From contig NZ_JACJQJ010000041.1 in assembly GCF_014696615.1 (NCBI RefSeq), positions 1 through 64,000 of the forward strand: a stretch of DNA of 64,000 nt, written 5' to 3'. Origin of the DNA: Nostoc linckia FACHB-104. GTDB lineage: Bacteria; Cyanobacteriota; Cyanobacteriia; Cyanobacteriales; Nostocaceae. A program made the translations under genes and the position numbers. Shown here one piece after another: positions 27,480 to 36,923 of the stretch. The notes beneath the pieces are model-generated. The model worked only from the letters and a program-made list of their open reading frames with translations, ran no database searches and had not been told where the DNA came from. The number at the start of each line of letters is the position of its first letter. Positions within the stretch are counted from its first letter, which is position 1.

Positions 27480-28739
27480 CTATTTTTGGGCGTTGCCTAT
27501 AACGGCAACCGCTTTTGCAATACCGTCTTCATCTCGAATTTTTGCCCCCAAGTTAGCCACACGTTGACGCATCGTTTTATCCGTCACAGCCTTTTGAATC
27601 GCTTGTGCAAGTCGTTCAGCCGTCAGTTGTTTACGTGGAATCGGTTCCGTACCAACCCCTAATTCTGCTACACGTTGCCCCCAAAAGCCCTGATCTCCAA
27701 AGAACGGAATAATAATCGTAGGAATCCCTGCCCTCAAACCCGCAGATGTAGTACCTGCACCGCCGTGATGCACGACCGCCGCGACATGCTCAAAGAGCCA
27801 TGAATGGGGTATGGAGTCCACAAGATAAACGCTATCCGGCAAATTTTCTGTACGCAGACCACTCCAGCCAGAGAGCATGATGGCTCGTTGTTGAGTTTTT
27901 GCCAAGGCTTGTAAGACAAGATCGGCGGTTTGTTCTGGATTTCGGTTGCCCATACTCCCAAACCCGATATAAACAGGGGGTGGCCCTCCATTCAGAAATT
28001 CCATCAATGCTGACGGTGGAGTCCAATTGGATGCTGCATCTAAAAACCAGTAGCCCGTGACTAGGGTATTCTGCCAATCTGATGGTTGAGGAATTACAGA
28101 TGGGCTGAAACCATAGAGAGTTGGATAATGATGCAGATGGGTGGCATTGTAGGGGCCAAAAAATGAGGCTATGGGTAAATTAAGCACTTGCTTTCTGACT
28201 AATTCATCGCCTGTGCGAAATCCCTGCCACATGATTTGTCTAATCAAATGATGCGACAGCCAATTTACAGCACCACCGAATTTGGCTATGGACTGGGGAA
28301 AAAGCACACCAGGAAATGTTTTTGTCGGGGTAAAAGGAAAGACATAGGCTTGCAGCAATGGAATGCCCAACTTCTGGGCCAGTGAAATACCAAGGTATAG
28401 CCCTCCAACTCCTGTCAGCAATAAATCCATACCTTGGCAAGCTGCTAAACCTGCTTGTGCCCAATTGATAGCTACGTGTTCGGTTTCTTTTGCTGTGTGC
28501 GCGGTAATCGCTAGAAAATTCCCTTTCTCTAAAAGCTCACGCATTTCCTGGGTTTCAATGATTTCTTGCACATTGCCCAGCATCGGACAAAACTCTAGAC
28601 CATGAGAACTTACAAACTCTGCAAAGTTTTCATGGGCCAATAGACGCACAACATGACCTGCTGCTTTTAAGCCCTTTCCTAAAGCAATATAAGGTTGAAC
28701 ATCCCCTTGGCTTCCCAATGCAATAATTGCAATCTGCAT
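27480..28739 (-). CDS. UGT/MGT-type glycosyltransferase (GT1, GT-B fold)
   Basis: 419 residues from the ATG at 28739 (MQIAIIALGSQGDVQPYIAL), with AGGAA nine bases upstream. The N-terminus matches sterol- and macrolide-type glycosyltransferases. The C-terminal half has VYIGFGSMGNRNPEQTADL and the donor-binding HHGGAGTTSAGLRAGIPTIIIPFFGDQGFWG. Enzymes of this class glycosylate sterols, carotenoids, macrolides or flavonoids. The acceptor is unknown here. It is divergent from a TetR regulator across a palindrome-rich spacer, which suggests inducible expression, perhaps for detoxification (inference). Confidence 0.83.
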   Translation of the reverse strand: MQIAIIALGSQGDVQPYIALGKGLKAAGHVVRLLAHENFAEFVSSHGLEFCPMLGNVQEIIETQEMRELLEKGNFLAITAHTAKETEHVAINWAQAGLAACQGMDLLLTGVGGLYLGISLAQKLGIPLLQAYVFPFTPTKTFPGVLFPQSIAKFGGAVNWLSHHLIRQIMWQGFRTGDELVRKQVLNLPIASFFGPYNATHLHHYPTLYGFSPSVIPQPSDWQNTLVTGYWFLDAASNWTPPSALMEFLNGGPPPVYIGFGSMGNRNPEQTADLVLQALAKTQQRAIMLSGWSGLRTENLPDSVYLVDSIPHSWLFEHVAAVVHHGGAGTTSAGLRAGIPTIIIPFFGDQGFWGQRVAELGVGTEPIPRKQLTAERLAQAIQKAVTDKTMRQRVANLGAKIRDEDGIAKAVAVIGNAQK

Positions 28740-28785
28740 AACTGGTGTTCCTGTTTTAGATGATAGGTGTTCGTTGGGCAAATTC

Positions 28786-28836
28786 AAATGACGAAAATGT
28801 CATTTTGACAATAACGTCATTTTGATGACAGCGTCA
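28786..28836. promoter_or_regulatory. TetR-type operator array (TGAC/GTCA)
   Basis: Three inverted pairs lie in a row: TGAC at 28789 with GTCA at 28799, TGAC at 28806 with GTCA at 28816, and TGAC at 28826 with GTCA at 28833. The first is embedded in the longer palindrome AAATGAC-GAAAAT-GTCATTT. The first two sites have identical 6-bp spacers and lie 17 bp apart. It sits between the two divergent start codons, where autoregulation by the TetR protein would be expected. Confidence 0.65.
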
Positions 28837-28879
28837 ACACCAGGTTATGCTAAGTTCATCGCTATTTTTATGCCGCAAT

Positions 28880-29515
28880 ATGAAGCCATCTCGTCGAGCA
28901 TCAATCGGTTTAGAAAAACGAGAACGGACAAGATCAAGTCTGATTGAAGCAGCCTATCGGGTATTTGCTTGCAAAGAAGCAGATGCTGTGACTATTGACG
29001 ACATCATTGCAGAAGCAAGTGTTGCTAGGGGAACGTTCTACAACTATTTCCAAACCAGAGAGGATGTGCTGAAAGCGGTTGCGGCATCATTGAGTGATGA
29101 GATGAATCAAAAGATTTGGGCGCAATCTGTGGCGATTGATGACCCGGCGCAAAGAATGGCGATCGCCATTCGTCAATTTCTGCATCAAGCAATTCAGGAT
29201 TCTACGTGGGGATGGGTAATTGTCCGGATTGGATTAGTCGCAGCCCCACTGAGTGAAACGATAGAAAGGGGTGTGATGACTGATTTGGAGGCAGGTATAC
29301 GACTGAACCGTTTTCAGGTTGACAGTTTACAGGCCGCAATTGATTTGATTTTGGGAACAGGGTTAATGGCAATGCGTAGCATTCTAGAAGGACATACAGA
29401 GCCAGATTATCCTGAGCAGATAGCTAAGATTATTCTCAAAACATTGGGTGTTGCTGATGCTCATGCGATCGCTTTCCAATTTCTAGAGCCATTGCAACAT
29501 GGCAGTAGTTCATAA
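28880..29515 (+). CDS. TetR/AcrR-family transcriptional regulator
   Basis: 211 residues from the ATG at 28880 (MKPSRRASIGLEKRERTRSS); an in-frame ATG at 28847 would add 11 residues. The N-terminal helix-turn-helix shows the classical pattern: LIEAAYRVFACKEADAVTIDD, then IIAEASVARGTFYNYFQTREDVLKAV. The C-terminal ligand domain is variable, so the inducer is unknown. It faces the glycosyltransferase gene across the operator array and probably represses that gene and itself. Confidence 0.87.
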   Translation: MKPSRRASIGLEKRERTRSSLIEAAYRVFACKEADAVTIDDIIAEASVARGTFYNYFQTREDVLKAVAASLSDEMNQKIWAQSVAIDDPAQRMAIAIRQFLHQAIQDSTWGWVIVRIGLVAAPLSETIERGVMTDLEAGIRLNRFQVDSLQAAIDLILGTGLMAMRSILEGHTEPDYPEQIAKIILKTLGVADAHAIAFQFLEPLQHGSSS

Positions 29516-29701
29516 ACATTGAACAAACTAACGATTGATTTGAGCCGATAAATTATTTTGCACGACCCATGTCAATAAAATAGCGATCGCCTAACATTAT
29601 AAATCTGCCGAGCTACACCATATTGGTTAAGTGCTGCTCAAATCGTCCTGGCTGCGATCGCTGTGAAGTTATCAGTGCAAAAATCTACAGATAGATCAAA
29701 A

Positions 29702-32179
29702 CTACCTTACGATTAATTGCATTTGAATTGTGAGAATTACTGTGGTTGTAAGAGTTTGTGGTGCTAACCAAGTTAAAAGCGATCGCCTGATTGTTTCAAT
29801 CAATTCATGCTCTTTAATAGAAGAAAACTGCTCATCAAGTACCACCTGTCTCACTCTACCTTTACTAACTTGCAACTCAAACACTAAATTTCCATTGAAA
29901 ATTGTAAAGGTGTGAATTGATTGTAAATGTTGAGTGAGCAGAGAAATCATCTGTTGATCCAATCCAGATACACTCACTATTTGGGGACAATAGACAGGCG
30001 CAATTCCTGAGAGTTTGCCTTGTAATTCTTCCAACTCTGCATCAATGGGAGCCGGTTGATTAATATTTGAAGATCCAATTGCTACACCTGGTAATTGAGG
30101 AGCAGCCTCTTTTTTAGCCCGTTTTCTTTCTACTTTTAAGGACTCTACTTCATCAAAAGATTGTCTTGCCATTGGTGGCATTTCTGCCCTAGGTGCAGGG
30201 GGAGAAATGGTGCTTAGAGGTGGGGGTGCAGATAGCTGAGGTGAGGAATAGACCATTTCCACCATAGGCGCAGCCATTGCAGTTGGTACAGCACTACCAA
30301 ATATTCCCTCATAGCTAATACCTTCGGGCATTTCTACAGGTACTTGCACAGAAACAGAAGCTTCACGGGGATTTACGCGCACATCATCGCTGACGGCAAC
30401 GAAGGCGGTATATTGCGATAACAGTTGATAGGTAAGGGCTGTATCTGTCACTGCTTCTACACCTAGCTTGGTTTCACCACTCACCATCTGATTCATCAAA
30501 TCTTTGATACGGGAACGTCCCCAAAGTTGAGCGATCGCAGGATTACCTGTAGCTGTAAAATCCAGTTGGAAGGTGTGTTGGTAGCGCGTACCACTCGCAG
30601 CAATGCCAGTAATATGCAATTTCCCTGCACGGCTATCTGGTTTGCAGCCAAATAGCACTAACGGCTGTTCTGCAAATAAATCTGGTGGTGTGGAAGGATA
30701 CATCACTGGCGATGTGCCATCACCTTCCCATTGCAAGTTGATGTTGGCGAGGACAGGATTGTTAATCTGGCGGAAGAATTTTTCCACTACTTGATCAGTT
30801 GGCTCATCATGGCGAATCACGCGCGCCATCCCCCGCCCTAATTCCGCAATGCGATTGAGTAAGAAACGATTCACCGAACTACCTGCACCAAAGCTGTAGA
30901 GGCGGGTTCCGGGTTTGAGATGGCGTTGCACTTCTGCCAAAATTTGGTTTTCGTTGCCGATATAGCCATCGGTTAGTAGTACAATATTCCGCAAGCGTCC
31001 GGGATCTGTAACGGGGAAGTTCAAGACGGCGCGAATCCCGCGTAACATTTCTGTTCCGCCACCTGCATTTAATTGATTGATGTAATTAATTGCTAAGGCG
31101 CGATTTTGCGGAGTATTGGGGAGGGGAACAGGTGAAAGTTGCTGAGTGGTATCAGAAAAATCAATAATGCTGAAAGTATCGTCAGGATTCAGTCCATTAA
31201 TAAAACGCCGCATCAATTCCTGACATTGCATTAATGGCGCGCCGCTTTGAGAACCAGAGGTGTCAATGAGAAACACCATATCCTTAGGAACAAGCTGTTC
31301 TGGGCGATACTGGATAGCCGGAATTAAATAAACGGCAAAGTGTCCACCCCTTTCATCGTTTTGGGAGAGTACGGTTGCTTGCGTGCTGTTGCCTGCTACT
31401 TGGTAGCGTAAAATCAAGTCTTTATTGGGAATTGTATCTCCACCCGCCAGTTTGACTTTTACTCGTTGTCCCTCATAAGCGATTTGGATTTGGTGAGAAG
31501 GAGAGGAAATAGCCTGAATCTCCACCCCTGCATCAATTTCTACCGTGACATTAATATCATGGCGGGAGCGAGTACCCGAAGGTAAAATGGGTGCATTCAA
31601 GCGGGAAGCATCTGGTACTAGGTCAGTATCTTGGTTTTGCAGCATCGGTGCAGCAGCAGAACCACCACCTTGGGTATTGTCTTCAATGGTTGTTCCAGGA
31701 ATGTAACGCGGCCCCACCACCATTGGAAATACAAACTCGTAATTTCCCGCCGTAAAGTTTAGGCTTTCGGTGTAGCGAATAATCACATCAATTTGCTCAC
31801 CGGGTTTGATATTAGCGAGGGATTGAGTAAAAATGTTATCTCTTTCTTGTTCCAGCAGCCCAGCCGTCTGTCCTTGTTTTTTCGCTTGCTCGTAGATTTG
31901 CTGTGCTTCTTGGCGCTTTTTAATACTGCCTTGAATAGTGCGATCGCCAATGCGAATCAGCATATCATCAACAGCAGCCTCATCCGGTAACGGAAATATA
32001 TAAACAGCTTCTAATGTAGTTGTGAAGGGGTTTTCAAAGCTTTGGGTAACTTCCACCCGCGAGATATTGCCCGTTACTTGCGCTTGTACCTCAGTATGCT
32101 TTAAAGGAAAAGCAATTTGCTGTTGATTGGAAGTTTGAATATATAAGCCACCAGCTTGGCGTTCTAAAGTTTGAGTCAT
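29702..32179 (-). CDS. VIT and von Willebrand factor A domain protein
   Basis: 825 residues. The N-terminal VIT domain (about 10-140) contains VEVTQSFENPFTTTLEAVYIFPLP and ending motifs of inter-alpha-trypsin type. The VWA domain (about 295-470) has an intact metal-ion site DTSGSQSG at about residue 304 and later DDTFSIIDFSD. A Pro/Ala-rich linker (about 620-690) leads to a small C-terminal domain with strands (TFTIFNGNLVFELQVSKGRVRQVV). No signal peptide is obvious. Such proteins are thought to mediate protein-protein interaction; their function in cyanobacteria is unknown. Single gene. Confidence 0.85.
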   Translation of the reverse strand: MTQTLERQAGGLYIQTSNQQQIAFPLKHTEVQAQVTGNISRVEVTQSFENPFTTTLEAVYIFPLPDEAAVDDMLIRIGDRTIQGSIKKRQEAQQIYEQAKKQGQTAGLLEQERDNIFTQSLANIKPGEQIDVIIRYTESLNFTAGNYEFVFPMVVGPRYIPGTTIEDNTQGGGSAAAPMLQNQDTDLVPDASRLNAPILPSGTRSRHDINVTVEIDAGVEIQAISSPSHQIQIAYEGQRVKVKLAGGDTIPNKDLILRYQVAGNSTQATVLSQNDERGGHFAVYLIPAIQYRPEQLVPKDMVFLIDTSGSQSGAPLMQCQELMRRFINGLNPDDTFSIIDFSDTTQQLSPVPLPNTPQNRALAINYINQLNAGGGTEMLRGIRAVLNFPVTDPGRLRNIVLLTDGYIGNENQILAEVQRHLKPGTRLYSFGAGSSVNRFLLNRIAELGRGMARVIRHDEPTDQVVEKFFRQINNPVLANINLQWEGDGTSPVMYPSTPPDLFAEQPLVLFGCKPDSRAGKLHITGIAASGTRYQHTFQLDFTATGNPAIAQLWGRSRIKDLMNQMVSGETKLGVEAVTDTALTYQLLSQYTAFVAVSDDVRVNPREASVSVQVPVEMPEGISYEGIFGSAVPTAMAAPMVEMVYSSPQLSAPPPLSTISPPAPRAEMPPMARQSFDEVESLKVERKRAKKEAAPQLPGVAIGSSNINQPAPIDAELEELQGKLSGIAPVYCPQIVSVSGLDQQMISLLTQHLQSIHTFTIFNGNLVFELQVSKGRVRQVVLDEQFSSIKEHELIETIRRSLLTWLAPQTLTTTVILTIQMQLIVR

Positions 32180-32540
32180 AAAAATTACCTACCGCTATTT
32201 CTTTCCTGTCTCTAGCGTAGGTGGGTTAATCAGGCAAAAGTGCTCACCTTTGTGCTCACTATATGCTCAGATAATGTTTTTGGGCATCGGGAATAGGGCA
32301 TGGGGCATAGGGAAGAGTCACCAATGCCCCAATACTGCTCGGTTAAGGATTTTCAACTCGGAATTTAGTTTGGGGAAATGGTGAAAGGGTAAGGGTAAGG
32401 GTTAAAGGTTTTTTCTAGCCCCTTTTCCCCTTCCCCTTTTGCCCTTAACCGACAAGTATTGACCAATGCCCAATCCCATTTAGGTAAGCCAGTAGTTAAT
32501 TTAATTACGAATTACAAACTACGAATTACTAATTATTTGC
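32180..32540. other. Intergenic region with family A element
   Basis: Between the VIT-VWA gene and the 145-residue gene. It consists mainly of family A copy 3, GGCATNGGG-type simple repeats at 32280-32330, and AATTACGAATTAC-type repeats at 32500-32540. No gene. Confidence 0.6.
32330..32461 (+). mobile_element. Miniature inverted-repeat element, family A, copy 3
   Basis: 132 bp, left end CAATACTGCTCGGTTAAGG and right end CCTTAACCGACAAGTATTG (last five bases shared inverted with the left). A perfect 10-bp duplication ACCAATGCCC lies at 32320-32329 and 32462-32471. The interior matches copy 1 closely, with a small extra GGTAA repeat. Confidence 0.85.
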
Positions 32541-32978
32541 TTAGTTTTGAGCGTGCTTACCTATTACCTTGGCAAAATCAGGCACTGCGTCCTCAACATA
32601 TTGCTTGGCAGAACCGCGAAACTTATCATAAGTTCCGCGAACAATGGAGCGATTACTCTTTTGCACCCTCTGATCAGTAACACTCAGTAGCGCATCAGCT
32701 GCGCGAGAGCGACTCTCAACCAAGTAATCTACCGGATCACCCTTCTGTACACCTTCACTCCAGATAGGATCAATTGCCGTAAAGCACTGTGGTAGCAGCT
32801 GCTCAACAACATAAGGGATATATCCTGGCTTCACCCCTTTAAGTGCAGCAAAGGCAGTTTTGAGGGCCATGCCACTTAAACCTGACTTTGAAGCAATCTG
32901 TTCTTCGATCATTGTGCAGCAGTCATCCACAATCAAGTCTTTTTTGGTTGGGTTCAAGAGTTCTTCGCTCAGTCCCAT
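32541..32978 (-). CDS. Conserved hypothetical protein (DUF6918-like)
   Basis: 145 residues with a strong ribosome-binding site AAGGAGG before the ATG. All-helical, soluble: it begins MGLSEELLNPTKKDLIVDDC, then SGMALKTAFAALKGVKPGYIPYVVEQLLP and ADALLSVTDQRVQKSNRSIV. The pattern agrees with small uncharacterised proteins found in actinobacteria and cyanobacteria that I associate with DUF6918, from memory only. No catalytic motif. The strong ribosome-binding site argues that it is well translated. Confidence 0.65.
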   Translation of the reverse strand: MGLSEELLNPTKKDLIVDDCCTMIEEQIASKSGLSGMALKTAFAALKGVKPGYIPYVVEQLLPQCFTAIDPIWSEGVQKGDPVDYLVESRSRAADALLSVTDQRVQKSNRSIVRGTYDKFRGSAKQYVEDAVPDFAKVIGKHAQN

Positions 32979-33301
32979 TTAATTCCTCCTTAATTTCACA
33001 CTACTTAATTTTTATTCAACTAGTTTTCTATGCGACCAGGAAAATACAAGCTCCAATAGGATGTCTAAAATCCTACTAAGCGCACCCAGAAATTCTAAAC
33101 GAATTCCTGGGTGCGTTGCCATACACAAGGTATGAAAAAGAAAATTAACACTTCAAGTTAACTTAAGCAATTCCGGATATTGATATTTAAGGCACTAGGG
33201 AACAAGGAGGCTAGGGAGAAATTACTAATGTCTATTCACCCAATCCCCAATTCCCATTTACTATTGCCCCTTGTTCCGTTCCCCTTAACACGCCTCAAGA
33301 G
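32979..33301. other. Intergenic region
   Basis: AT-rich, with a possible promoter for the 145-residue gene. Bases 33077-33116 form an inverted repeat: CGCACCCAGAAATTC at 33077-33091 pairs with GAATTCCTGGGTGCG at 33101-33115, with a bulge. It could be a terminator or palindromic repeat. No gene seen. Confidence 0.45.
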
Positions 33302-33592
33302 TTAGCTTTCATGCTCTTGAGGATTAGTTATGTTTTTATCAGTTTCCAGTAGTCGTGAAATAAATACGTCTGGTTTTCTGCTAACAACAGACTGAACTTT
33401 ATCAATCGCAATTACTTCACTGATTTTGACAATCATTTCCCACAGAGTATCCTCCTCTGTCTCTTTGTTGTAGGTTCTGTGCTTGAACCACAACAAATCA
33501 TCCCAAACTCCGATAACTGTGGCGAAATACCATTTATCTCTGATTAATACCCAGATTTCTTGTTCTAAATAAGTCTGTAGGATGGATTTCAC
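33302..33592 (-). CDS. Hypothetical small protein, possibly Sm/SH3-like
   Basis: 96 residues starting with GTG at 33592; no convincing ribosome-binding site, so the start is uncertain. The middle has alternating hydrophobic strands (EIWVLIRDKWYFATVIGVWDD, then WEMIVKISEVIAIDKVQ), which could form a small beta barrel. The tail is polar. Not recognised. The neighbours give no clue. Confidence 0.5.
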   Translation of the reverse strand: MKSILQTYLEQEIWVLIRDKWYFATVIGVWDDLLWFKHRTYNKETEEDTLWEMIVKISEVIAIDKVQSVVSRKPDVFISRLLETDKNITNPQEHES

Positions 33593-33934
33593 AATGGTTG
33601 AGATAATGAAAAGACATTGCGCTCCAGATTACACGGATGTTACACTTTGTTGCTACAGTAAAAGTACGTAATTAATGAGTACAAAATCACCTATTCCTTA
33701 AGAGATAAGCCTTTAGAGTATTCAATTTATTCCTTACATAGCAGAGGCTATATCTTTCCCGAATTTCGATTGCTTATGCATTGAGTGTGTAGATAAGAAC
33801 CTCTGTTTGGAGATGAGGGAGATGAGGGAGAGGTAGAGAAATTCCCATTACCCATGCCCCATGCCCAATGCCCCATACCCCTTCAATTGGTATTACTTTA
33901 ATAACAGAATGAACTAACTTCAGCTGAGGTGTTT
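33593..33934. other. Intergenic region
   Basis: Promoter space for the divergent genes. Bases 33845-33890 are repeats of CCCATGCC type (STRR-like). No gene or clear signal otherwise. Confidence 0.5.
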
Positions 33935-34306
33935 ATGGGAGAAGCGAAAAACGTACTAGGAACCAATCTGGAGATTTGCTGCACTTCTCCAATGACAGGT
34001 TATTACCGAGATGGGGTGTGCAATACAGGGGGTCAAGATTTTGGGATGCACGTTGTTTGTGCTCAAATGACAGCAGAATTTTTAGAATTTACTAAATCTC
34101 AAGGAAACGACCTCAGCACACCTGTTCCTGAATTTAATTTTCCCGGATTGAAGCCAGGCGATCGCTGGTGTTTATGTGCGGCTCGTTGGCAAGAAGCGCT
34201 AGAAGCTGGCGTTGCTCCCCCAGTTGTGCTTGCATCAACCCATTCTCGAGCTTTAGAAGTCTGTAATTTAGACGAGATGAAGAAACACTCTCTAGCAGAG
34301 AAATAG
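33935..34306 (+). CDS. DUF2237 family protein
   Basis: 123 residues from the ATG at 33935, which has GAGG five bases upstream; a GTG at 33929 would add two residues. Typical DUF2237 features: NVLGTNLEICCTSPMTGYYRDG, CNTGGQDFGMHVVCAQMTAEFLEF, GLKPGDRWCLCAARWQEA and APPVVLASTHSRALE. Five or more conserved Cys and His residues suggest metal or redox chemistry, but no function is known for the family. Single gene. Confidence 0.85.
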   Translation: MGEAKNVLGTNLEICCTSPMTGYYRDGVCNTGGQDFGMHVVCAQMTAEFLEFTKSQGNDLSTPVPEFNFPGLKPGDRWCLCAARWQEALEAGVAPPVVLASTHSRALEVCNLDEMKKHSLAEK

Positions 34307-34398
34307 GAGATGTGGGAGCAGAAGAGAAATTCCTATTACCCATTACCCATTACCTATTACCCAATGTCCAACACCAAACACCTAAAGCAAAGCAGATT

Positions 34399-35256
34399 TT
34401 AAATGTGGTAATAGTTTGTTAATTCAAAGCCGCTAGCTGTCAAAGCTTGGCGCACCTGCTGACTTAATAAAGCTGCAAGTTCTACTTCACCTGCTCCTAA
34501 TGGGCCGTTTAATGGTTCACCTGGTTGAATGACTGCGGGATGGGAATAAATCTCTACTAAGTCTGCTTGAATTTGTGGTATTAAACCGAGCAAGTATTCC
34601 TCACTCATCTTTCCAGTTTGCAGCAATCCATAAACGCGATCGGCGTATTTAATACCGTGTGAGTTGAGTAAACTTTCACCATAGCTGCGGAGTCTGCCAA
34701 ATACTCCTGACCACACTAATTTATTAAATAGCCCAGTGCGGTCAAGCTTCAGAGTCATTGCTAGTTCTTCCGATGGAAGACGGATGACGCGAATATTAAA
34801 TTCCTGGGCTAATTCCACTAATATCCGCATTACTACGGGATGAGTATGTAAATGTAAATGCCCATCTACATGAGAAAGGGTCAGCCCAGAGTCGCGGAAT
34901 TTTACTAACTGGGCGCGGATTTCTTGCCTCAGTTCGTCACGAGTCAAGGCATTGAATTGATAACGTAACCCAGCTTGAAAAGGACTGTCGGAGAAATTAC
35001 CCTGAAAGTCTACCAAATGGGGAATTTGGGAGGGAGGGAGAGCAGCCCGACCACACACCAGCACTAAATGCAAGCCTACGGCTAAATTAGGGTGATGACG
35101 TGCCCAAGCGATCGCATCTTCGGCAGCATCTCCAGTTACCATCAAACTGGTACTAGTTAGTACACCCTGTTCATAAGCCTGGATAATTGCTTGGTTGACT
35201 CCAGCAGAAAAGCCAAAGTCATCGGCATTAATAATTACACGGCGGGCTTTTGTCAT
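34399..35256 (-). CDS. hpnK: Hopanoid biosynthesis-associated deacetylase HpnK (YdjC/ChbG fold)
   Basis: 285 residues. The N-terminal VIINADDFGFSAGVNQAI carries the metal-binding Asp pair of the YdjC/ChbG deacetylase fold. Later VDGHLHLHTHPVV supplies metal-ligand histidines, and the C-terminal VEIYSHPAV the last one. The ChbG family removes acetyl groups from N-acetylated sugars; HpnK is the member tied to bacteriohopanepolyol head-group modification. It follows hpnJ by 64 bp on the same strand, which supports the assignment. Confidence 0.82.
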   Translation of the reverse strand: MTKARRVIINADDFGFSAGVNQAIIQAYEQGVLTSTSLMVTGDAAEDAIAWARHHPNLAVGLHLVLVCGRAALPPSQIPHLVDFQGNFSDSPFQAGLRYQFNALTRDELRQEIRAQLVKFRDSGLTLSHVDGHLHLHTHPVVMRILVELAQEFNIRVIRLPSEELAMTLKLDRTGLFNKLVWSGVFGRLRSYGESLLNSHGIKYADRVYGLLQTGKMSEEYLLGLIPQIQADLVEIYSHPAVIQPGEPLNGPLGAGEVELAALLSQQVRQALTASGFELTNYYHI

Positions 35257-35320
35257 TTGTCATTAGGTAATCTTTTCTCCCCTGCCCCCTGCTCCCTGCC
35301 CCCCTGCCTCATAAGAGTCC

Positions 35321-36772
35321 CTAATCCCCAACCCCCGCGTGTGCAGCAGTCTGCTGATTACGGCGTTCTTTCAGGTAGGAGAAGAACTCTCCGCCTTCGC
35401 GTAGACGACGTACCATCATCTGGCGGTCTGCGAGCATTTCCTTAACAATTGGGATGATGGCTTTGGGACGGAAGTAGAATTTCCGGTACATTCGCTCAAC
35501 TGCATCCTCGATTTCTTCACTGGAAAGTGTGGGATATTGCAGGGTTGAGGTTTGAATACCGGAATTAGCTACTAAAGATTGGTTAGTAAACCAGCCGTTT
35601 GCTTGGGCTTGTTCATAAAGTTCTGTACCTGGGTAAGGTGCAGCAATTGAGACTTGAATTGTATGGGGACTCAGTTCGCAAGCAAAGCGAATAGTCTCTT
35701 CTACTGTTTCTCTGGTTTCAATTGGTAAACCAATAATGAAAGTGCCATGCACAGTAATCCCCAGCTTATGGCAGTTTTTCATAAATTCCCGTGCCACTTC
35801 TAGCTTGATGCCTTTTTTAATGCGGTTGAGAATATCTTGGTTACCAGATTCAAAACCAACAAGCAGCAAGCGCAGACCATTGTCGCGCAGAGTTTTCAGG
35901 GTATCGTAGTCTAAATTGGCACGAGCGTTACAACTCCAAGTGAGTTTGAGCCGCTTCATGTGTTCGCTAATTGCGATCGCGCGATGTTTGTCGATGGTAA
36001 AGGTATCATCATCAAACATATACTCCCGTACCTTGTCGCCAAAGATGGCTTTGGCTTCTTCCATCTCCCGCCCTACAACTTCTGGGCTTTTATGACGGTA
36101 GAGGTGACCGCCAATTGTTTGCGGCCAAAGGCAGAAGGTGCATTTTGCCGGACAACCGCGCCCAGTGTAGAAAGAAATGTAAGGATGCAGTAGGTAGCCG
36201 ATGAAGTATTTTGTAATATCTAAGTCACGGGCATAGGTAGGAAGGACGCTGGGCATAGCATCCCAGTCATGAATTAATGGCCGCTCCTCGTTGTGGCGGA
36301 TATTAGAATGCTGATCGCGATAACTTAGACCTTTAATATCTTCCCAAGGTAGACCTTCTGCCAGTTCTTTGCAGGTATAGTCAAATTCATTGCGACAAAC
36401 AAAATCGATCACCGGATGATCCCGCAGTGTTTGCTCCGGTAATACTGCCACATGAGCCCCAACAAAACCAATCTGCACATCTGGATTTTGGGCTTTAATG
36501 GCTTCAGCACACTTCACATCATTAGCCAATGAAGGTGTACTGGTGTGCATGATTACCAATTCGTAATCCTTAGCGATTTTCAGCACATCATCCACAGTCT
36601 GTCCATGTGGTGGGGCATCCACAAGCTTACTACCTGGCACGAAAGCCGCCGGTTGCGCTAGCCATGTGGGATACCAAAAGGAAGTAATTTCGCGTTTAGC
36701 TTGGTATCGCGAACCTGCACCACCGTCAAATCCATCAAAGGAAGGAGGACTGAGGAACAAAGTTTTCTTCAT
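35321..36772 (-). CDS. hpnJ: Hopanoid biosynthesis radical SAM protein HpnJ
   Basis: 483 residues with a strong AAGGAG before the ATG. An N-terminal B12-binding-like domain (about 1-150) is followed by a radical SAM domain with the cluster ligands Cys207, Cys211 and Cys214 (GCPAKCTFC), then LRLLLVGFESGNQDIL and HGTFIIGLPIETRETVEETI. In hopanoid pathways HpnJ is the radical SAM enzyme associated with forming the cyclitol ether head group. The pair with hpnK and the synthase upstream fit that pathway. No squalene-hopene cyclase is in the window. Confidence 0.85.
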   Translation of the reverse strand: MKKTLFLSPPSFDGFDGGAGSRYQAKREITSFWYPTWLAQPAAFVPGSKLVDAPPHGQTVDDVLKIAKDYELVIMHTSTPSLANDVKCAEAIKAQNPDVQIGFVGAHVAVLPEQTLRDHPVIDFVCRNEFDYTCKELAEGLPWEDIKGLSYRDQHSNIRHNEERPLIHDWDAMPSVLPTYARDLDITKYFIGYLLHPYISFYTGRGCPAKCTFCLWPQTIGGHLYRHKSPEVVGREMEEAKAIFGDKVREYMFDDDTFTIDKHRAIAISEHMKRLKLTWSCNARANLDYDTLKTLRDNGLRLLLVGFESGNQDILNRIKKGIKLEVAREFMKNCHKLGITVHGTFIIGLPIETRETVEETIRFACELSPHTIQVSIAAPYPGTELYEQAQANGWFTNQSLVANSGIQTSTLQYPTLSSEEIEDAVERMYRKFYFRPKAIIPIVKEMLADRQMMVRRLREGGEFFSYLKERRNQQTAAHAGVGD

Positions 36773-36792
36773 TGATAGCTCTCCTTAGTTAA

Positions 36793-36919
36793 GGGTAATT
36801 AGTAATTGGTAATTGGTAATTGGTAATGATTCATGGGTAATGGGTAATGGGTAATGGGGTAAAAGTTATTTCTTCTTTGTCTCCCTCATCCCCAGTCCCC
36901 AGTCCCCAGTCCCCAATCC
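36793..36919. repeat. Tandem heptamer repeats (STRR)
   Basis: Three runs of degenerate heptamers: GGTAATT units from about 36798, GGGTAAT units from about 36835, and CCCAGTC units at 36891-36919. They fill the spacer between hpnJ and the synthase gene. These are simple tandem repeats, with no spacers or dyads of a CRISPR. Confidence 0.8.
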
Positions 36920-36923
36920 CTCA

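Noticed and set aside
36793-36919. Repeat cluster considered as a CRISPR
   Set aside because: The units are 7 bases in tandem with no spacers, no conserved 25-40 bp direct repeat and no cas genes near.
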